A stretch of DNA of 64,000 bases from Vampirovibrionales bacterium (GCA_029866025.1 JARXAD010000002.1:237688-301687), one strand, 5' to 3'; shown: positions 36,021 to 45,126, numbered from the stretch's first letter. Notes: generated by a model not told the origin, from the sequence alone. Made by a program: numbers and translations.

Positions 36021-36026
36021 TACAAT
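36021..36026 (+). promoter_or_regulatory. TACAAT -10-like box upstream of first Cys-cluster gene
   Basis: TACAATAAAAGAC, ending 39 nt before the ATG at 36066. It resembles the boxes upstream of aspS and of the second Cys-cluster gene (36779-36784). No convincing -35. Confidence 0.35.
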
Positions 36027-36065
36027 AAAAGACTCCCTGCTTGCTGCCAACAAGGCACTTTTTTG

Positions 36066-36722
36066 ATGACTTCTCCTCATTCACAGGCCAACGGCGCTGA
36101 GTCCCCTCTCCCATCAACCATGGACGCCATGGCCTATGGCGCGGCCTTGCCCGACATGACCTGTGAACCCCTGCCCGATTTATGCCACAAGTGCGGTCGC
36201 TGCTGTAAATCAGCCACCACCTATGCCTCTCACGAAGAGCTGCTGAAGTTAGCCGACAACGGCGAAAAAGAAGCCATTGATTTTTTGACTATCTTTCAAC
36301 CCTTTGAGTCTCAAGAAGCCGCCCGCGCCGCCGTACCCGATCAGGTGGATCAAGTACTGAAAGAAGCTGCCTTACAAGACAACTTAACCCCCGAGAACAT
36401 GACGTTTTACCACTGTCGGTATGTGACCCCCGAGGGCATTTGCGGCATTTATGACCAGCGCCCCCGATGCTGCCGAGAGGCCCCCGCCCACGGATGGTCC
36501 ATGATGCCTCCAGGCTGTGGCTTTGAAGGCTGGCAATTTCAAAAACGCGAGGAACAGAAAGCCAGCATTCGCAATCTAAAAACCATTGTACACACCCTCG
36601 AAACCCTCTCCCCCGATGGCATTCATCATCCCGCCGACCCCTCACGCACGCTGGACGACATTCGTGCCAAGGTGGAAAAAAATATTGGTGCTTTCCGCCG
36701 CTTTGGCTCCGACCACTGGTAG
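36066..36722 (+). CDS. YkgJ-type cysteine-cluster protein (first of two)
   Basis: Belongs to the YkgJ-like (CxxCxxCC) zinc/iron-chelating cluster family: CHKCGRCC near residue 39, CRYVTPEGICGIYDQRPRCCREAP in the middle and a further PPGCGF. The pattern of about eight Cys would bind a metal or Fe-S cluster; the function of the family is not established. ATG 36066 is used; the upstream in-frame start at 35994 has no support. A TACAAT box lies about 40 bp upstream. A terminator follows, then a paralog. Confidence 0.82.
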   Translation: MTSPHSQANGAESPLPSTMDAMAYGAALPDMTCEPLPDLCHKCGRCCKSATTYASHEELLKLADNGEKEAIDFLTIFQPFESQEAARAAVPDQVDQVLKEAALQDNLTPENMTFYHCRYVTPEGICGIYDQRPRCCREAPAHGWSMMPPGCGFEGWQFQKREEQKASIRNLKTIVHTLETLSPDGIHHPADPSRTLDDIRAKVEKNIGAFRRFGSDHW

Positions 36723-36741
36723 GGGCCAAGGGCCCTTTTTC
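36723..36741 (+). terminator. Terminator between the two Cys-cluster genes
   Basis: GGGCC-AAG-GGCCC followed by TTTTT, immediately after the stop codon. Confidence 0.85.
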
Positions 36742-36840
36742 GACTTGCCTTGTTTGCTATCAGGTGCGTTCTTGGGCTTACAATAACAACGTTTAAAACC
36801 CGTCCGTACTCTATCTCAGGCCTTTATCCTTATTGGGTAT

Positions 36841-37368
36841 ATGACTTCTTCTTCCAGCGACAAACCCATTGCCGAGCAAGTGCAGGATCTTATGACCCTG
36901 CCTCAGTCCTTGTGCAAACAACGCGGAATTTGTTGTCGTGTAGCAACCTTTAGGGGTCTTGCTACCCCCCAAGAGCTAGAAGCTCTGACCTATGAGGAAT
37001 CCTCTTTGGGCGAACATGCCCGTGCTTTTGCCTCTATTTTTGAGGCTTACGCCTCTCACGAGGCTGTGGCAGCTATCGCCCCCGAGTTTGTGGAACGCGT
37101 GCGGACCAAAGCCGAAAGCCAAGGCAAGCAACCCAATGATATTGGATTTTACCACTGCCGTTTTGTACTGGAAGACGGTCGCTGCGGCGTGCATGAAGAC
37201 CGCCCCACGGGCTGCCGGGGGTACCCAGTGGTCCACGAAAACACCCTGTTTCATCCCGGCTGTGGGTTTGAAACCGCCGCCAAGATGCAATGGCAACAAC
37301 TGGATACCTTACTGAAAGAACGCTTTGGCCTTAGCGCTCAACAAATTGTTCAAGGCGAAGGGGCATAG
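36841..37368 (+). CDS. YkgJ-type cysteine-cluster protein (second of two)
   Basis: Paralog of the preceding protein, 175 aa. It keeps the order of motifs: CKQRGICCRV near residue 25, FYHCRFVLEDGRCGVHEDRPTGCRGYP, and HPGCGFE, but the first cluster is C-x5-CC rather than C-x2-C-x2-CC. This may mean a different metal site. Its own TACAAT box (36779-36784) lies about 60 bp upstream. Shared FYHCR and GCGFE blocks make a tandem duplication likely. It is convergent with uppS. Confidence 0.82.
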   Translation: MTSSSSDKPIAEQVQDLMTLPQSLCKQRGICCRVATFRGLATPQELEALTYEESSLGEHARAFASIFEAYASHEAVAAIAPEFVERVRTKAESQGKQPNDIGFYHCRFVLEDGRCGVHEDRPTGCRGYPVVHENTLFHPGCGFETAAKMQWQQLDTLLKERFGLSAQQIVQGEGA

Positions 37369-37464
37369 CCGCCTTTGATTATGGTCAGACTAGTTTTAGC
37401 CTTTTTAAAATCAGTCCGTTGAACCTACATCCTAAAAGCCAGTATAAAAAGGACCCTTCTAGGC

Positions 37465-38241
37465 CTATTTGCCGTAACGGCGTTGGCGCTGAGAAAAATT
37501 GTCGAGAGCGGTATCTAAGGCTTCTGGACCAAAATCGGGCCAAAGGGTCTCGGTAAAATACAGCTCACTGTAGGCCAGTTGCCACAGTAAAAAATTACTT
37601 AAGCGTTGCTCACCACCCGTTCGAATAAGCAAATCGGGCTCAGGCAAGTCGCCCAAATAGTCGGCCACTAACTGTTCCGTTACAGGCTCTGGTTTTTGAG
37701 ATGGGTTTTGGGTTCGCTCCAGCACTAAAGCGTTAATTACCCCCACCAGCTGGGAGCGAGCACCGTAATTAAGAGCCACTTGTAACGTAAGGGCTGTGTT
37801 GGCTTGGGTTTCACTGGCCAATTGGGACATCAGCCCTTGCAAACGGTGGGAAAAGGCTTGGGTATCTCCCAGAAAAACCACCCGAACGCCTTGGCGACTA
37901 AGGGCTTCCAGCTCATTGACCATGGCCTCCGCCAGCACATTCATCAGCCCCGAGACTTCTTCCAACGGGCGTTGCCAGTTTTCTGTAGAAAAAGCGTACA
38001 CCGTTAAAACAGAGAGCCCACAATGAATGGCATGAGTGACGGTTCGCTTAAGAGCCTGAACTCCCTGCTGGTGGCCTACAACCGCCGGTAGGTGGCGCTG
38101 TTTGGCCCAACGTCGATTACCATCCATAATAATGGCAACATGGGCCGGAATGGCAGCCGAGGCTGTTGTCGTGGGAACCGATTCTTCTAACGGTTCTGTA
38201 GGCGGCAATTGAGGGGACATTGAGTGGGTAGCGACGAACAT
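37465..38241 (-). CDS. uppS: Isoprenyl transferase (undecaprenyl pyrophosphate synthase)
   Basis: Cis-prenyltransferase making the C55 lipid carrier for cell-wall synthesis. Signature VAIIMDGNRRWAKQ (catalytic Asp D40), then the central FSTENWQRP loop and the C-terminal RTGGEQRLSNFLLWQLAYSE with LWPDF. ATG 38241 has AAGGGG about seven nt upstream and gives 258 aa; a longer reading from 38343 would add 34 hydrophobic residues without a ribosome site. The N-terminal 30 residues are Pro/Ser/Thr-rich and dispensable-looking. Divergent from the DUF366 gene. Confidence 0.95.
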   Translation of the reverse strand: MFVATHSMSPQLPPTEPLEESVPTTTASAAIPAHVAIIMDGNRRWAKQRHLPAVVGHQQGVQALKRTVTHAIHCGLSVLTVYAFSTENWQRPLEEVSGLMNVLAEAMVNELEALSRQGVRVVFLGDTQAFSHRLQGLMSQLASETQANTALTLQVALNYGARSQLVGVINALVLERTQNPSQKPEPVTEQLVADYLGDLPEPDLLIRTGGEQRLSNFLLWQLAYSELYFTETLWPDFGPEALDTALDNFSQRQRRYGK

Positions 38242-38318
38242 AAACAAGCCCCTTAAACCAACGGTAACAACCAGCAAAACAACCCAATGAATGGCTACTG
38301 TGTTATCACAAACAAGCC

Positions 38319-38334
38319 TTGCCTGAGCTATGAT
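38319..38334 (+). promoter_or_regulatory. Candidate promoter of the DUF366 gene
   Basis: TTGCCT-GAGC-TATGAT, 63 nt before the ATG; TATGAT resembles a -10 box, and the geometry matches elements at 8917 and 23655. Confidence 0.4.
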
Positions 38335-38397
38335 AACAACCAACCACTCTCGGCTCCAATAGTCTGTCCCTCTTTTTGTTTAAGGTAGACGCTCCTC

Positions 38398-38991
38398 ATG
38401 CGCCATCATTTTCACCCCGACCCGGTAGCCTACACCGGGCAACAGCTAGCCAACCACTGGATTTATCGCCAATTTGGTATTTTAGGGGATGCCGTGGTGG
38501 CCTTTACAGGCCCTTGCCACGTAGATTTGGACAGCATGGTGGATTTGGAAGACGTTCTCAACGAGGATCATATTTATTCCGAGCACATGCTCCACTTTAT
38601 TGTGGAATTGTTTGGCGCCAGCCTTAAAGAAGGGGTACTGGTGCAACGCTTATTTACGGCCATCTTGGCCGATCGACTCCAGCCATTGTTAGCCAACAAA
38701 GCAGGCTTAACCTTGCACCGCAGTGGCGACGATTTGTTTGTCAATGAATCCAAAAAGCTCTCGGTATCCATTTGTACCGTTAGCCCTACGTCCATCCTCA
38801 TTCACACGGGCTTAAATATTGAATCCGACGGCACCCCCGTGGAAACGGCTGGGTTGCGGAGTGATTTGAGCATCGGAAGCACCACCTCACTGGATGACGT
38901 TACCACCTTTGCCACGGTGGCCATGCGCACCTTGTGCCAAGAATGGCTAGACATCCGCTCTGCCACGTGTAAAGTTCGTGCGGTAAGCTAG
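38398..38991 (+). CDS. DUF366 family protein
   Basis: Resembles DUF366 as I know it: YTGQQLANHWIYRQFGILGD near the N-terminus, FTGPCHVDLDSMVDLEDV, MLHFIVELFG, and the LSVSICTVSPTSILIHTGLNIE core. The family is of unknown function, found in archaea and scattered bacteria. At 197 aa it is soluble, with no signal peptide. The ATG follows a weak AAGG. It is divergent from uppS, and 71 bp separate it from the next gene on the same strand. Confidence 0.8.
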   Translation: MRHHFHPDPVAYTGQQLANHWIYRQFGILGDAVVAFTGPCHVDLDSMVDLEDVLNEDHIYSEHMLHFIVELFGASLKEGVLVQRLFTAILADRLQPLLANKAGLTLHRSGDDLFVNESKKLSVSICTVSPTSILIHTGLNIESDGTPVETAGLRSDLSIGSTTSLDDVTTFATVAMRTLCQEWLDIRSATCKVRAVS

Positions 38992-39062
38992 GGGGGCAAG
39001 CTCCCAGTCTTTAAAAATCGTTTTTTATCGCCCCATTCCCTTATCGTTTATCTTTTGCGCTT

Positions 39063-39623
39063 ATGATGCCCCACCAACCCCTTAAACGCCCTCGCAGCCC
39101 CAATGCCCTCAGCGCGCGCAGCTTGGTTATTTTGTTTTTAGCCACCTTGTCTGTGTCTTTTATGCTGCTGCTTGTTTTGTTTCAAATCGTATTTAAAAAT
39201 ATCCACTTACAATTCAACACCCGAACACCCGAAACAGCCCCAACGCTATCCAACCCATCGAGTGGCCTTTTTCAAGGAGAAGCCCCCATGTTTCAGCGGA
39301 TGGGCGTGCAATCTGCCAACATCCAAACACCCGGCAGAGCCGGACGGAGCAGTACATCTCCATCCTCTCCGATGGAAGTACACCCAACAACCATTCCCTC
39401 TCAAAGTTTTTCAGACAATGACACCCCCACTTCATCAGAAGCTGAAGCACCCTTACCCACGTTACCGCCTTTAAACTCAAAAGCTTCGGCCACGTCCCCC
39501 AGTACCGGCAGCAAAAGTGCCCCGTTACCCATTTCTAAGACTGTACCCTCTAATAAAACAACCCCTGTGAACAAGCCAGCCTTAACGCCTCCGGTGGCCA
39601 TTGAAAATTTTGAGCTGGAATAA
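39063..39623 (+). CDS. Single-pass membrane protein with Pro/Ser/Thr-rich tail
   Basis: A short basic cytoplasmic N-terminus, one transmembrane helix (SLVILFLATLSVSFMLLLVLF, about residues 20-41), then about 140 residues of Ser/Thr/Pro-rich low complexity with no Cys and no recognised domain. This is the shape of an extracytoplasmic stalk or linker. No ribosome site; a TTATCT lies just upstream. Family unknown. Confidence 0.6.
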   Translation: MMPHQPLKRPRSPNALSARSLVILFLATLSVSFMLLLVLFQIVFKNIHLQFNTRTPETAPTLSNPSSGLFQGEAPMFQRMGVQSANIQTPGRAGRSSTSPSSPMEVHPTTIPSQSFSDNDTPTSSEAEAPLPTLPPLNSKASATSPSTGSKSAPLPISKTVPSNKTTPVNKPALTPPVAIENFELE

Positions 39624-39818
39624 CTGGATTAATAAGCCCACAACTCTAACAAACGGTTCTATCGCCTTCACCCTTATCAACCCTTTGGGTATAATAAAAA
39701 CCTTACAGCCTGTTCGTGTCTAAAGGACACTTGTTAGCGCCGCCTTCTGGAAGGCCTTCTGAAGGGAAATAAACCCACTGTCTGAGAATAGCGCTATTTT
39801 TGGGTTGGAGTAGCACCA
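39624..39818 (+). promoter_or_regulatory. Promoter and structured leader upstream of 106-aa gene
   Basis: TTCACC (39667-39672), 17 bp, TATAAT (39690-39695) predicts a start near 39702. The leader then folds into GTGTC-TAAAG-GACAC (39716-39730), GCCTT-CTGG-AAGGC (39742-39755) with an overlapping CCTTC repeat, and AACCCA...TGGGTT (39772-39806) enclosing the palindrome AATAGCGCTATT. The last arm abuts a GGAG ribosome site (39807-39810). I do not match it to a known riboswitch; it could be a cis-regulatory RNA or an sRNA. Confidence 0.5.
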
Positions 39819-39914
39819 ATGCACCATGTTTGGTTTTTATGCCAACGCTACCTCTTAAAGACAAGGTTCTTCCCTAACGACTTTTTTGTTTTCTTCCGTT
39901 CTCCCACATTGTGA
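39819..39914 (+). CDS. Possible 31-codon leader ORF
   Basis: ATG 39819 has GGAG exactly eight nt upstream. The 31-residue product is rich in Phe and aromatics, basic, and ends at TGA 39912-39914, 9 nt before the GTG of the next gene, with that gene's GAGGA site overlapping the stop. Spacing suggests translational coupling. The short length means it may be chance. Confidence 0.35.
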   Translation: MHHVWFLCQRYLLKTRFFPNDFFVFFRSPTL

Positions 39915-39923
39915 GGATACCCC

Positions 39924-40244
39924 GTGTACCGCAAGCTACTCGCTCTACTCAATCGATTTGTCATGCTTCGCCAAGGTCAGCTAAGCCAAGCCTACGTAGG
40001 CCAACTGGTTGAAGTCGATCAAGAGACCCTTCAACTCCAAACCTTTCAGGCAGATGGAACAGCTGCAGCCATTTGGACGTTGCGCTTAGATACCATTACT
40101 GATTTTATGACGGATACCCGTCAATTAGAGCTATTGTCTCTCAAGGTCAAGTGGGCCCTTTCTCCCGATGCTGAAGAAGCCGATGATGCTGCCATAGAGG
40201 CCATGGATGAAAGTGCCGAAGTGTCGGTATCTACGCCTCACTAA
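39924..40244 (+). CDS. Small acidic hypothetical protein, 106 aa
   Basis: GTG start with GAGGA six nt upstream. The first 60 residues look beta-rich (LSQAYVGQLVEVDQETLQLQTFQ, then TLRLDTITDFM), reminiscent of small Sm-like or YlmC-like barrels, but I cannot assign a family. The tail is acidic (DAEEADDAAIEAMDE). It is followed by a strong bidirectional terminator and preceded by the structured leader. Confidence 0.65.
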   Translation: MYRKLLALLNRFVMLRQGQLSQAYVGQLVEVDQETLQLQTFQADGTAAAIWTLRLDTITDFMTDTRQLELLSLKVKWALSPDAEEADDAAIEAMDESAEVSVSTPH

Positions 40245-40281
40245 ATTAGAGCGTTGGCTGCAGAAAAGTCGCCCCAATTAA

Positions 40282-40325
40282 AAAAAGCCCTGTGTCGATC
40301 TAATGAGAAGACTGCAGGGCTTTTT
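40282..40325. terminator. Bidirectional terminator
   Basis: AAAAAGCCCTG and CAGGGCTTTTT arms, 11-bp perfect, with A and T runs on the two sides; serves the 106-aa gene and, on the other strand, the amino acid permease. Confidence 0.88.
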
Positions 40326-40348
40326 AGTATCGAAGCCTTAAAAAGGCT

Positions 40349-41986
40349 TTAATTAGAGAGATTGGAGGGGGCAATTATGTTGTGTTGAGCGGGCTGACGA
40401 AGGCTATAGCCAAAGTAAATGGCCATGCCCAACAAGAACCAGCCAATGGTCACCACCCAAGTGGTTACGGGCAAGCCACTCATCACCACCACACAGCCGG
40501 CAATACCCAAAATAGGGAAGGTAATGCCCAAAGGTGCTTTAAAGGGCCGCTTACGATCGGGATCCGTAAAGCGCAGCACCATAACGCCCAGGCACACCAC
40601 CAAAAAGGCACCCAAGGTTCCAATGTTGCACATTTCGGCCAGCAGATTAATAGGCAACAAGCCGGCGCCCAAAGCCACAAAAATGCCTACCAAAATGGTG
40701 CAAATATGGGGCGTTTTATACACAGGGTGAACCTTAGCCAAAAATTTAGGCAACAGACCATCGCGAGCAATGGCGTAAAAAATACGGGTGCCACCCATTT
40801 GCAGCACCAGCAACACCGAGGTTAGCCCTGCAATGGCACCCACGCTAATGGCAATAGAGGCATATTTGAAGCCCATAGCATACATAGCCCCCACCACAGC
40901 GGCTTCTTTGTTGATTTGATTGAGAGGCACAATACCGGTAATAGCAGCCGTTACCAAAATGTATAGCACAGTACAAATTAGCAGCGAGCCAATAATCCCA
41001 ATCGGAATATCACGCTGAGGGTTTTTGGTTTCTTCCGCCGCCGTAGAAACGGCATCAAAGCCAATGTAGGCAAAGAAAATAAGGGACGCCCCCGTCACAA
41101 TGCCCTGCCAGCCATTAGGGGCAAAATGACTCCATGCTTTGGCCATACCTGCAGGGTCGCTTAGGTGCAGTGTACCCCCAAACCAATTGGTGTTAAGCAA
41201 ATCCAAATGACCGCCCAACAAAAAGTAGGCGGCCATAGCAATAAACATAAGCACCACCGCGGTTTTTACAAACACCATCACGGCTGCCGTTCGGGCACTC
41301 TCCGAGACGCCCCGCACCAATAGCACCGTAACGGCCAAAATAATCAAAGCCGCTGGCAGGTTAAAGGCCTTTTGCAGCAATAAAATTTCGCTGGTTTTGG
41401 TAAAGGGAATGGTAAAGGGAATGGCTTTGTACAAAATGGACGGATTGGCTGCCGACATATCATGAACGGTTGTGACGGTATTGCTCGTCATCCAATCGGG
41501 CATTTGAACCCCAAAGCCCGCCGATAAAAATTCTTTCACGCTGCCGGTCCAACCTACAGCCACAGCCATGTTGCCTACGGCATATTCCAACACCAAGGCC
41601 CAGCCAATAATCCAGGCCGCAAACTCTCCCAACGTAGAAAAGGTATAGGTGTAGGCTGACCCTGAAATGGGAGCCATGGAGGCAAACTCGGAGTAGCACA
41701 TGGCGCAAAAAGCACACACAATACCCGTAAGCACAAAGCTAAGTGTTAACGCAGGACCCGCAGCCAAGTGAGTACCTGCACCCGCAGCAGCAGAACCTGT
41801 TAAGACGAAAATGCCGGCACCAATCATGGCTCCAACGCCAAAAATGATTAAATCAAAGGCACTGAGGGTTTTTTTAAGGGCATGCTCTTGGTTTTTCGAA
41901 TTTTCTAAAATTGTATCAAGGGTTTTGACGCGGAACATACGGGCCAACATCGAAGGCCTAGAAGCTGAAGAAACGGGAGCATTCAT
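40349..41986 (-). CDS. APC-superfamily amino acid permease (cationic type)
   Basis: Integral membrane transporter with about 12-14 hydrophobic helices. The N-terminal cytoplasmic segment LKKTLSAFDLIIFGVGAMIGAGIFVLTG is the APC substrate-binding helix 1 (GAGIF), and FFAYIGFDAVSTAAEETKNPQRDIPIGI is the conserved loop and helix of the cationic amino acid transporter (CAT/YhdG) group. Substrate is likely Arg/Lys or a general amino acid, by homology only. ATG 41986 with AGGATC ten nt upstream gives 545 aa; an open frame to 42130 adds 48 unlikely residues. Divergent from fliD. Confidence 0.92.
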   Translation of the reverse strand: MNAPVSSASRPSMLARMFRVKTLDTILENSKNQEHALKKTLSAFDLIIFGVGAMIGAGIFVLTGSAAAGAGTHLAAGPALTLSFVLTGIVCAFCAMCYSEFASMAPISGSAYTYTFSTLGEFAAWIIGWALVLEYAVGNMAVAVGWTGSVKEFLSAGFGVQMPDWMTSNTVTTVHDMSAANPSILYKAIPFTIPFTKTSEILLLQKAFNLPAALIILAVTVLLVRGVSESARTAAVMVFVKTAVVLMFIAMAAYFLLGGHLDLLNTNWFGGTLHLSDPAGMAKAWSHFAPNGWQGIVTGASLIFFAYIGFDAVSTAAEETKNPQRDIPIGIIGSLLICTVLYILVTAAITGIVPLNQINKEAAVVGAMYAMGFKYASIAISVGAIAGLTSVLLVLQMGGTRIFYAIARDGLLPKFLAKVHPVYKTPHICTILVGIFVALGAGLLPINLLAEMCNIGTLGAFLVVCLGVMVLRFTDPDRKRPFKAPLGITFPILGIAGCVVVMSGLPVTTWVVTIGWFLLGMAIYFGYSLRQPAQHNIIAPSNLSN

Positions 41987-42338
41987 GGAGGGCAAGGATC
42001 CTAACGGGGTAGCAGGTGATGAGATGGATGATGACAACGATTCCGTCCTCGCGTGCAACAAAAACCGGGCTAATAAAATACGGACTGTATGACAACGACA
42101 ACAGCCTAAAAATAGAGTAACGCAGCCCAACGCTGCTTACAGTGCCCTCACAGGTTGTATCACAAACAACAGCGCCATGGGGCCACCACGGCGGCAAAAG
42201 CTTTCAATCGTTACAAAATACAATGGCTGGAGGGTGCACCTTCAAGGCTCCATGCGTCATGGTAGCAACAGGAATATCCAAGCTTGGCCTTCTTGTGCCC
42301 AACGCAAGCACGTAAGCCAACCCCAAGAGAGTTTCTTT
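41987..42338. other. Divergent region between permease and fliD
   Basis: About 350 bp without a gene. A TACAAT box lies at 42219-42224, 115 nt before the fliD ATG. I see no convincing sigma-28 flagellar promoter. Confidence 0.4.
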
Positions 42339-44117
42339 ATGTCTTCTGTGTCTTCATCCTCTGGACCAGCCTTTACCGCATCAGGACTTGCCTCCGGCAT
42401 TGATACGGCCAGTATTATTACGCAGCTTATGCAAATTGAGCAGCGTCCTATTACCTCTATGCAAGAACAAATCTCCAAGCTCAACCTTAAAACCAGCCAA
42501 TATCAAAATATTACAAGCCGGGCCAACACATTATTGGGTACCATTAAGTCTTTACGTGCCACCTCCCTTACCGATGTGAACCAATTCCAGTCCAAAAAAG
42601 CCACTCTCTCTAAAGAAGGTATTGCCAGTGTGAGTGTGGACACAACAGCCTCCCCTCAAAGCTTTACCCTTCAAGTTCAAAAAATAGCCACTGCCACAAA
42701 GGCCGATGGACAGTCGGATCTAGGCGCGCGAATGACCGGCACCAGTGTGATGTCTGACTTATCCAATGGCAGTCTTACCAGCGGCACCTTTACCATTTAC
42801 GTAAACGGCACCCCCAACACCATTAACGTAGACGCCACCCAAACCGTGGACAGTGTACTTAGCCAAATTAGCGGGCTTGCCGGTATTACCGGGGCCAGTG
42901 CCGTCAATGGCAAAATTCAAATTGATTACACCAGCGGTACCACCCTCCAAATTGGTAGCCATCAAGACACCAGCAATTTTGCTCGCGCAACCCAATTAGC
43001 CACCGCCACACCTGGGGCAACTCAAACCGTAGGGCTGGCTGTGTTAACCAGCTTAAAAACCAACGTTAACGTCAGCGCTAGCGGTGCAGGCCTAGCAACA
43101 GCGGTAACCGATGGTACCTTTACCATTAATGGCCAAACCTTTGATACGACTGGTAAAACCCTGGATACCTTATTAGCAGAAATCAATAACAACACCTCGG
43201 CCGAAGTGACGGCAAGTGTCAATCGTTCCCAAAACCGTCTGGAGCTTCGGGCCAAGGATCCCGGCAATCCTCTCATTCAAATGCAAGACGGTACCAGTAA
43301 TTTTCTATCTGCCACAGGCCTTATTGTGGGTGGAGACAGTACGGTGTCTCAAACAGCGGGACAAAATGCCGAATTTTTGCTGAATGGAGCTACGATTTAT
43401 AGCACCAGCAATTCTGTTGGCAGCGATATTACCGGGCTCACGGGGGTGACACTCAACCTGCTTCAAGCCAGCCCTAGCGAAACCATTACCACCACCATTG
43501 GACAAAATGTGGAGGGATTAAAGACGGCCCTCACCAACATGGTGTCTCAAATCAATAGCCTCTTCTCTCTCATCGATACCCAAACGGATCCTCAAGGAAC
43601 CGGTAGCCTTAAAGGCGAAAGTTCGGTGGTTCGCCTTCGTAGTGATATTCGGAGCACCTTATCCAGCGGTGTTTCTGGGCTTACCCTATACGATTCTCTT
43701 GCTTCTGTTGGTATTTCAACAGGAGCCGTGGGTGCTTCTGCCACCGCTACAAGAGATTTTATTATCGATACATCAAAACTAGAAGCTGCCATCAAAAACA
43801 ACCCTGCCGAAGTAGAAAATCTGTTTCGAGGACCTGACGGCATCTTAGGTAAAGTTCAAACCATGCTGGAAGGTGCCACCAAAGACGACACGGACCCCAG
43901 TAACGATGGATTATTTATTACGGGTACTAACACCGTTACCAAAAAAATTAAAGACCTCAATGAGCGTATCGCAGCAACCCAATTGCGCGTGGATTCTAAG
44001 CGAGCCCGCTTACAAGCACAGTTTTCTGCGATGGAAAAAATCTATGCCCAATCCCAAAGTCAGCAGTCTTCTATTAGCAACCTGATGAACCAGCTAAATG
44101 CCAACAGTGGCAAGTAG
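42339..44117 (+). CDS. fliD: Flagellar hook-associated protein 2 (FliD, filament cap)
   Basis: Caps the flagellar filament and helps flagellin fold as it is added. The N-terminal domain has SGLASGIDTASIITQLMQIEQRPI and a coiled coil; the C-terminal FliD_C region ends in a second coiled coil (IAATQLRVDSKRARLQAQFSAMEKIYAQSQSQQSSI). The middle is Thr/Ser/Gly-rich beta sheet. ATG 42339 has AAGAGAG nine nt upstream and gives 592 aa; the open frame to 42177 is rejected. It lies alone, away from other flagellar genes; motA and motB are 17-18 kb downstream. Confidence 0.93.
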   Translation: MSSVSSSSGPAFTASGLASGIDTASIITQLMQIEQRPITSMQEQISKLNLKTSQYQNITSRANTLLGTIKSLRATSLTDVNQFQSKKATLSKEGIASVSVDTTASPQSFTLQVQKIATATKADGQSDLGARMTGTSVMSDLSNGSLTSGTFTIYVNGTPNTINVDATQTVDSVLSQISGLAGITGASAVNGKIQIDYTSGTTLQIGSHQDTSNFARATQLATATPGATQTVGLAVLTSLKTNVNVSASGAGLATAVTDGTFTINGQTFDTTGKTLDTLLAEINNNTSAEVTASVNRSQNRLELRAKDPGNPLIQMQDGTSNFLSATGLIVGGDSTVSQTAGQNAEFLLNGATIYSTSNSVGSDITGLTGVTLNLLQASPSETITTTIGQNVEGLKTALTNMVSQINSLFSLIDTQTDPQGTGSLKGESSVVRLRSDIRSTLSSGVSGLTLYDSLASVGISTGAVGASATATRDFIIDTSKLEAAIKNNPAEVENLFRGPDGILGKVQTMLEGATKDDTDPSNDGLFITGTNTVTKKIKDLNERIAATQLRVDSKRARLQAQFSAMEKIYAQSQSQQSSISNLMNQLNANSGK

Positions 44118-44123
44118 CCACTG

Positions 44124-44990
44124 CTAAAGACGGTACTCTTGCTCTTTAGGCACGCGCTTAATGGGGAGCTTTTTAGGAGGCACGGTGGTTTTATGGGTCA
44201 CTGTTCCTGCAGGAAGCGGAGCCTTTGCTGAGGGGCGGGATGGTAACAGAATTTTCCCCTCCACCTGGGTTTGGGCTCGCATATGACGGGTCAGTACATC
44301 GGCCAAACGGGCTTCCGTGGTAGCGGTAATAAATTCTCCAAAGGTTGCTTTAGCAATGCAGTTTAACTGGCGTTCAGCGTCTGTATCGTTAACCCCAAAG
44401 CCCACCACATTAATTTTTACGGGGATTCCCAAGCGTTGAGCCTCTACAGCCACGCCACACGGATCCGCATCACAGGTTTCCATTCCATCACTGATTAAAA
44501 GTACCTCTTTGGGAGCATTCTGAAGCTCTGATGGCAAGTGGGCCAAATCACTTTGCAAGGCCTGTAACAAGCTGTAATGAATTGGAGTGGCGCCGCGTGG
44601 CTGAACATCCACCAACTTACTGGCAATCAGGTACTGATTCCCAACACCTACCGGTACTACCAGTTCGGAGTTTGTACACACCTTATTACGGCTGGTAAAA
44701 AAGGGATCGTTGCGATGCCCATACACACGCAGGCCTATGCGCGCGTTGGGGGGCAGCCGCTTCAGCACATCCAACACGGTACGCTTAGCCACCACCATTT
44801 TGGATTCGTCATCACGCCCCCCAAGAGGCTCACTCATGGAGTACGACGCGTCCAGAATAATTAACGTTATAGGGGGCTGGGTACTATCCACAGCAACACT
44901 CTGCTGCTGAGCTAGAGACACGCCCGTCAATAACAGCAAAGCAAGCGTTATCAGACTTAAGAAGCCCATTAAAAAGGGTGGTTTTATCAC
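44124..44990 (-). CDS. Exported von Willebrand factor A domain protein
   Basis: Signal peptide (MGFLSLITLALLLLTGVSLA) then a vWA domain with the MIDAS motif DASYS (residues 47-51), a later Thr in the loop RGATPIHYS, and the Asp in LLISDGMETCDADPC. Binding of a divalent metal and a protein ligand outside the membrane is expected. The C-terminal 50 residues are basic and Pro-rich. GTG 44990 follows AGGATC at five nt. Convergent with fliD, six bp apart. The partner is unknown. Confidence 0.85.
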   Translation of the reverse strand: MIKPPFLMGFLSLITLALLLLTGVSLAQQQSVAVDSTQPPITLIILDASYSMSEPLGGRDDESKMVVAKRTVLDVLKRLPPNARIGLRVYGHRNDPFFTSRNKVCTNSELVVPVGVGNQYLIASKLVDVQPRGATPIHYSLLQALQSDLAHLPSELQNAPKEVLLISDGMETCDADPCGVAVEAQRLGIPVKINVVGFGVNDTDAERQLNCIAKATFGEFITATTEARLADVLTRHMRAQTQVEGKILLPSRPSAKAPLPAGTVTHKTTVPPKKLPIKRVPKEQEYRL

Positions 44991-45126
44991 GTCACGATCC
45001 TAGTCAATACAGTCATTGTAGACTTTTTTGACGTAACGACTGCTACAACGTTCCCTTACCCACCCGGTAAAGCTTTTAAACACATTGCACACGCCATTAA
45101 GCCCGTAATAACCCAGCTTGCTGGGC

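Noticed and set aside
39807-39818. GGAGTAGC resembling part of the manganese (yybP-ykoY) riboswitch
   Set aside because: Only a short match; the rest of the riboswitch consensus is not visible.
42131-42338. A sigma-28-type flagellar promoter upstream of fliD
   Set aside because: I looked for TAAA-N15-GCCGATAA and found no convincing match.
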